Below, piece by piece: positions 3,550 to 7,170 of a stretch of DNA of 7,170 nucleotides. Under the pieces are notes generated by a model, which made no database searches, was not told the DNA's origin, and was given only the letters and a program-made list of their open reading frames with translations. The stretch comes from Candidatus Magasanikbacteria bacterium CG_4_10_14_0_8_um_filter_42_12. Lineage in GTDB: Bacteria; Patescibacteriota; Patescibacteriia; Magasanikbacterales; UBA922. The first letter of the stretch is position 1; every line of letters begins with the position of its first letter. The stretch spans positions 1 through 7,170 of the forward strand of contig PFLZ01000104.1 in NCBI GenBank assembly GCA_002784795.1, given 5' to 3'. The position numbers were made by a program, and so were the translations under genes.

Positions 3550-4863
3550 TCAAAGTAACGGTATTTCTTCTTGCTTCACATCTCCACGATCTTCGTCATC
3601 AGCAAATACTTTTACTACACCAAATTCTCCATCATACCCAGGCTTAATAACAATATTTCCTTTTCGTACTCTGTCGATTGCAGTCGCTATTTGTTTTGTC
3701 GTTGCTTTCTCAATATCTTCAAGTGATACATCAAGGAGTATATGGAACTCATTCCCGAGCGATGTGATCATGGTGTTGTAGATAGCCTGCACTGTTTTGG
3801 TCGCCCAGCCTTTTTGTACGGTATTGGCGATAATTTCTACGAGTGGAACGAGGCTGGTGTACGGAATACGCGATTTGCCATGTTCCTTTGCTTCTTCTTC
3901 TGTTCTGTCACTCAGCTCGATGACACGATTCATCACGCCTATGACAAGTGGTTTCTTACACTTTGGGCAGATGCCTTTATGCGTTGCTGTTTCATCAGGG
4001 TGAAAGGATATACCACAATCACGATGTCCGTCCATATGATATTTTCCTTCTTCTGGGTAAAATTCTATGGTGCGCAAAAAGCGTGACTTGTCCTGCATTT
4101 TTAATACATCAAAAATTTCATCGTATGTAATCTTTTCCTCCGACTCGAATTGCATCATATTTGCTTCACGTCCAAGCTTTGCAGGACTATGCGCGTCGGA
4201 ATTGGAAATAAGGGTAATATTGTCGAGCATGCTCAGATGCCAATTCATAAGAGGATCACTCGAGAGTCCTGTTTCAATAGCAAAAATTTCTGGTGCCAAT
4301 TCGTCAAACGCTTCTTCGAGAGAATCATATCCTCCCTTACTTCCAAAAATTCCAAACCAAGGTGTCCAGGCATGTGCGGGGATGAGATGACAACGTTCGT
4401 CGATTTGTTTGATATATTCCAAAAGTGTCTTTACTGTCATGCCAAGAATAGGACGACCGTCTGAATGCAAATTGAAACCATCATTGGTTAAACGTGTGTT
4501 TAATTTTTCTACAATTTCTAAAGTTGGACAAAAAACTAACACATGAATCCGTCGCGTTTTGTCTTTATGTTTTTTGATACAAGCGATCTCTGTGCTGAGA
4601 ATAAACTTCGTCTGTGGCACATGTCCGTTGAAGTCTGGGCGTTGTGTATATTTTTCTTCAGAGAGCTGATATATGCCTGGTGAACTTTCTACCAACCATT
4701 CTTTCATATGTGCAAACCACCGTGGATGCGTGATATCACTGGCAGAGACAATATCTATTCCACGCGTTTCGCACGTTTCTGCAATGACGGGAAGTTCGAG
4801 GTATTTTGAACATGCTCGAGAGTACTTTGAGTGTGTATGAAGATCGAGAATTTGAGTAATCAT
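3550..4863 (-). CDS. Endonuclease Q-like PHP-domain DNA repair nuclease
   Basis: This 437-residue protein matches the layout of endonuclease Q (TIGR00375 type, about 420 residues), which nicks DNA 5' to deaminated bases and abasic sites. The N-terminal PHP metallo-phosphoesterase domain shows its metal ligands in order: DLHTH (residues 7-11), SDITH (42-46), TEI (91-93), IHVL (107-110), PAHAWTPW (162-169) and NSDAH (221-225). A zinc-ribbon-like segment with C283, H288, C299 and C302 follows, then a helical C-terminal domain and a GYDGEFG loop (409-415), also typical of the family. The start at 4863 is chosen over an upstream ATG at 4893 because homology begins at ILDLHTHSKYS. It also gives a 4-nt ATGA overlap with the methyltransferase stop, which suggests translational coupling. 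The family is best known from archaea; bacterial members are scattered. Confidence 0.85.
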   Translation of the reverse strand: MITQILDLHTHSKYSRACSKYLELPVIAETCETRGIDIVSASDITHPRWFAHMKEWLVESSPGIYQLSEEKYTQRPDFNGHVPQTKFILSTEIACIKKHKDKTRRIHVLVFCPTLEIVEKLNTRLTNDGFNLHSDGRPILGMTVKTLLEYIKQIDERCHLIPAHAWTPWFGIFGSKGGYDSLEEAFDELAPEIFAIETGLSSDPLMNWHLSMLDNITLISNSDAHSPAKLGREANMMQFESEEKITYDEIFDVLKMQDKSRFLRTIEFYPEEGKYHMDGHRDCGISFHPDETATHKGICPKCKKPLVIGVMNRVIELSDRTEEEAKEHGKSRIPYTSLVPLVEIIANTVQKGWATKTVQAIYNTMITSLGNEFHILLDVSLEDIEKATTKQIATAIDRVRKGNIVIKPGYDGEFGVVKVFADDEDRGDVKQEEIPLL

Positions 4864-5477
4864 AGAGATTTCTTTACGAATGCATCTATCCATTCAATAT
4901 TTCTTCCCATGCCATCTGCTTCTGTCTTTATTTCTTCTATTATGAAACCCGCCTCTAAGACAAATAATTTTATTTCATTTTCTTCAAAATAGGTAAAAAA
5001 TCTTTTGGCATTACCAAGTCGAACATCTGCTTCCATACCTTCTGTTGTTCCTTTTTTTACAGAAAATCTACATACACCACCTGCTGTGAGTACTCGATAT
5101 ATTTGTCTCAGTGCTTGAGGGATATCTTCTCTTTTTAAATGTAACAGTACGGCACTTGCCCAAACGCCATCAAACGTATGTTCGTCAAATGTCAGATTGA
5201 GTACATCCATGAGTTCAAATGTTGCGTTTGGCACCTGTTCGCGAGCCATATCAATGAAAGTTGGCACAACATCCACCCCTGTGACAGAAAACCCTTTTTC
5301 TGCAAACACAGCACAATCCCTTCCTGGTCCACAACCAATATCCAAAATACGCTTCCCTCGGAGAAGAGAAAGAAATTTTTCTACTTTATCTTTTTGAAAA
5401 AAACCAGCCCGCGTCTTCTGAAACGCAACCGCTTGCTTGTTATATGTCTCAATTGTCTCTTTTTGATAATCTCGCAT
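4860..5477 (-). CDS. Class I SAM-dependent methyltransferase
   Basis: This 205-residue protein has a Rossmann-type methyltransferase fold. Motif I is ILDIGCGPGRD (residues 44-54), which binds the methionine part of SAM. An acidic residue at the end of strand 2 lies in VTGVDVVP (65-72), D91 in ELMDVL is the adenine-contacting position, and motif II is FDGVWASAVLLHL (102-114). Loop GGVCRFSVKKG (133-143) and a C-terminal strand pair complete the fold, with a helical N-terminus (1-40). This is the Methyltransf_11/25 type; the substrate (small molecule, protein or RNA) cannot be told. The gene overlaps the endonuclease Q gene by 4 nt. Upstream, only 18 nt separate it from the transporter, and an extended -10 box there puts the likely transcription start at the ATG itself. 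The DNA looks more AT-rich than its neighbours. Confidence 0.85.
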   Translation of the reverse strand: MRDYQKETIETYNKQAVAFQKTRAGFFQKDKVEKFLSLLRGKRILDIGCGPGRDCAVFAEKGFSVTGVDVVPTFIDMAREQVPNATFELMDVLNLTFDEHTFDGVWASAVLLHLKREDIPQALRQIYRVLTAGGVCRFSVKKGTTEGMEADVRLGNAKRFFTYFEENEIKLFVLEAGFIIEEIKTEADGMGRNIEWIDAFVKKSL

Positions 5478-5483
5478 GCAGAG

Positions 5484-5492
5484 AGTATACCA
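5484..5492 (-). promoter_or_regulatory. Extended -10 promoter giving a leaderless methyltransferase mRNA
   Basis: On the minus strand TGGTATACT (complement of 5484-5492) combines a TGN extension with a near-consensus -10 box. Its 3' end is 6 nt from the A of the methyltransferase ATG (5477), so transcription should start at or beside the start codon. No good -35 box is seen, which is usual for extended -10 promoters. No Shine-Dalgarno site could fit in the gap. Confidence 0.5.
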
Positions 5493-5495
5493 AAT

Positions 5496-6773
5496 CTACA
5501 CGAGGTATCGAAGGAAGACGTAGGCAGTACTTACGAGAAGCACCAGAATCGTCACAGGAACAGCGACCTTCATATATTCAAAAAATCCAATATGATGCCC
5601 TGCCTTTTCTGCCATCCCTTTCACAACCACGTTTGCAGAGGCGCCAATGATCGTCGCATTGCCTCCAAAGTCAGCTCCGATAGCAAGTGCCCACCAGAGT
5701 GGTGCAGGATCTACGATATGTCCTGCTACTGAAATTTCTTTTACCAGAGGGATCATCGTCGCTACAAATGGAATATTGTCTACAATAGCAGACGCAATAG
5801 CAGAACCCCAAAGTATCGCAAATGTCGTAATCGTAAGATTTCCCGCTGTCACTGACAGCATCCAGTTTGCCGCTGCCTCGATAATACCTACGCGTTCGAT
5901 ACCAGTAACCAAGACAAACAATCCTGCAAAAAAGAAAATAGTACCCCATTCTACTTCTCGCAAATGATCTTCGGGGTCATTGAGCGTGAGCAAGAGTAGC
6001 AATGCAGCACCTGCGAGTGCAAGTGTCGCTACTTCGATATGCGTCACCGCATGTGTCAAAAATCCTACGAACACAAGCGCAAATACGATCAACGATTTTA
6101 TCAAAAGTGGAATATCAGTAAGCGCTTCTCGTGGATTGAACTTCATGATATTTGCTCTATGCTCATCAGTCGTTGCAAATGCATGCCTATATTTTACGAG
6201 CAAGATAAGCATGACCGTCAAAAAACTCAGCAATGAGATAGGACCTAGATTGAACAAAAAATCATTGAATGTCAGACCAGAGGCACTTCCTATAAGAATA
6301 TTTGGAGGATCTCCAATCAACGTTGCAGCACCACCAATGTTTGAAAAAAGAATAATCCCAATCAAATATGCTTTTGGGTCTATCCGAAGATTATTTGCAA
6401 TTACAAATGTAACAGGTACCATGAGAAAAACAGTGGTCACATTGTCGAGGAATGCAGAAAATAAACCTGTGATCAGCCCAAGCAACAAAAATATTGCGAT
6501 TGGTTTTCCTTTTGCAACTTTTGCAGCGCGTATGGCTACGTATTGAAACATCCCACTCTCCTTTGCAATCCCTACTATCACCATCATCCCGATCAGAAGT
6601 CCAAGCGTATTGAAATCAATTCCTTCAAGTGCCTGATCCTGTGTCAGAATACCAAGCAGTACCATGAGGGCAGCACCAGAAAGAGCTACCACTGTTCTAT
6701 GGATTTTTTCTGAAATGATGACGACGTATGAAAGCAAAAAAATGGCAAGTGCTATTATTGTCAATGTCTGCAT
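5496..6773 (-). CDS. ArsB/NhaD-family membrane transporter
   Basis: This 425-residue protein has about 11 hydrophobic membrane segments and an internal repeat typical of the ion transporter superfamily that includes ArsB, NhaD and SLC13. FLDNVTTVFLMVPVTF (108-123) in the first half matches IVDNIPFVATMIPLV (330-344) in the second. SNIGGAATLIGDPPNILIG (144-162) matches GADFGGNATIIGASANVVV (366-384); these are the re-entrant hairpin and substrate-site motifs. About 425 residues is normal for ArsB and NhaD types; there is no TrkA-C or CBS domain in the same chain. It could be a sodium/proton antiporter, an arsenite exporter or an anion transporter; no ars genes are nearby, so the substrate is open. 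The start ATG is 3 nt after the stop of the CBS-domain gene, with no Shine-Dalgarno site, so the two are very likely cotranscribed. Confidence 0.88.
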   Translation of the reverse strand: MQTLTIIALAIFLLSYVVIISEKIHRTVVALSGAALMVLLGILTQDQALEGIDFNTLGLLIGMMVIVGIAKESGMFQYVAIRAAKVAKGKPIAIFLLLGLITGLFSAFLDNVTTVFLMVPVTFVIANNLRIDPKAYLIGIILFSNIGGAATLIGDPPNILIGSASGLTFNDFLFNLGPISLLSFLTVMLILLVKYRHAFATTDEHRANIMKFNPREALTDIPLLIKSLIVFALVFVGFLTHAVTHIEVATLALAGAALLLLLTLNDPEDHLREVEWGTIFFFAGLFVLVTGIERVGIIEAAANWMLSVTAGNLTITTFAILWGSAIASAIVDNIPFVATMIPLVKEISVAGHIVDPAPLWWALAIGADFGGNATIIGASANVVVKGMAEKAGHHIGFFEYMKVAVPVTILVLLVSTAYVFLRYLV

Positions 6774-6776
6774 ATA

Positions 6777-7170
6777 CTACTGAAGATATGAACCAATCCC
6801 AAGCACTTTTCCTACGGCTCTTTTGATATCTGTTCTATTGAGATACCCGACCAGTTTTCCAGTGTCGTCAACAACAGGAAGCTGACGAATATGAAATTTT
6901 GATAACATGGTCACCGCCTTCATAAGGCTACCATGCTGTTTGATCGTCTGAACATCTTTGGTCATAAATTGATCAATGGTATCATTCTTCACTTCTTCTA
7001 CACGATTGCAAAACGTATCTGCTGATTCAAACAAAGCAAGATGTCCATCTTCCTCGAGATAATCTGGAACAATATGTTTGATAATATCCCAAGAGGATAA
7101 AATACCACCAACATGTCCTTCACCATCCACAATCACAATACCATTGGTCTTTTTATCGAGCATCGTCTCG
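6777..7170 (-). CDS. CBS-domain protein (5' end outside the window)
   Basis: At least 130 residues are visible. The frame stays open to the window edge, so the ATG at 7163 is probably internal: it falls in the middle of a CBS motif (ETMLDKKTNGIVIVD). Two CBS motifs make up a pair. The first continues as GHVGGILSSWDIIKHIVPDYL. The second runs from IDQFMTKDVQTI through LMKAVTMLSKFHIRQLPVVDD to KLVGYLNRTDIKRAV near the C-terminus. CBS pairs bind adenine nucleotides or SAM and usually control an attached or partner protein. The following gene, 3 nt away, encodes a transporter, so a stand-alone regulatory subunit for it is plausible. What precedes the CBS pair, if anything, cannot be seen. Confidence 0.85.
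   Translation of the reverse strand, partial: ETMLDKKTNGIVIVDGEGHVGGILSSWDIIKHIVPDYLEEDGHLALFESADTFCNRVEEVKNDTIDQFMTKDVQTIKQHGSLMKAVTMLSKFHIRQLPVVDDTGKLVGYLNRTDIKRAVGKVLGIGSYLQ

Noticed and set aside
4864..4893. Longer start for the nuclease at 4893
   Set aside because: It would add ten residues with no family match and a 34-nt overlap; the ATGA start at 4863 is cleaner.
5671..6546. Long frames antisense to or out of frame with the transporter
   Set aside because: They are shadows of the clear transporter gene, which has conserved family motifs throughout.

Overview
The window looks like a bacterial chromosome with moderate to low GC and the standard code: UGA ends two genes, so the UGA-as-glycine code of Gracilibacteria is excluded. 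A four-domain ribosomal protein S1 with a charged tail, an L19 with a charged C-terminal extension, few Shine-Dalgarno sites, an endonuclease Q homologue and compact spacing would suit a member of the Candidate Phyla Radiation (Patescibacteria). That placement is inference from gene style, not from a marker phylogeny.

Positions 1-490 hold a tRNA cassette: a near-consensus promoter (163-191), a degenerate tRNA-His-like copy (about 224-315), an intact tRNA-His(GTG) with encoded CCA (355-430) and a two-way terminator (450-478). The terminator is shared with the convergent rpsA gene (490-1671, minus), which has its own promoter and a structured leader. Next comes a GC-rich islet with a small membrane-anchored or secreted orphan protein (1905-2168, minus). 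It has its own promoter, a strong Shine-Dalgarno site inside a hairpin, and a terminator. A divergent promoter then drives rplS (L19, 2398-2838, plus), which also has a structured leader and a clear terminator.

Positions 2881-3540 hold no convincing intact gene but are not empty. Two consecutive plus-strand transcription units, each promoter to terminator, lie there. The first (about 2917-3152) looks like a non-coding RNA made of a chain of hairpins. The second (about 3190-3537) contains an open stretch resembling a helix-turn-helix DNA-binding domain that lacks a usable start codon, plus a 13-bp perfect hairpin. This is the least explained part of the window.

Positions 3550-7170 carry four minus-strand genes with very short gaps or overlaps. 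In order of transcription they are a CBS-domain protein (cut by the window edge), an ArsB/NhaD-type membrane transporter, a class I SAM methyltransferase and an endonuclease Q-like PHP-domain DNA repair nuclease. CBS and transporter are 3 nt apart, so the CBS protein is a plausible partner or sensor for the transporter. The methyltransferase and nuclease overlap by 4 nt (ATGA) and are probably translationally coupled. An extended -10 promoter in the 18-nt gap before the methyltransferase would give a leaderless mRNA, so the last two genes may form their own unit.
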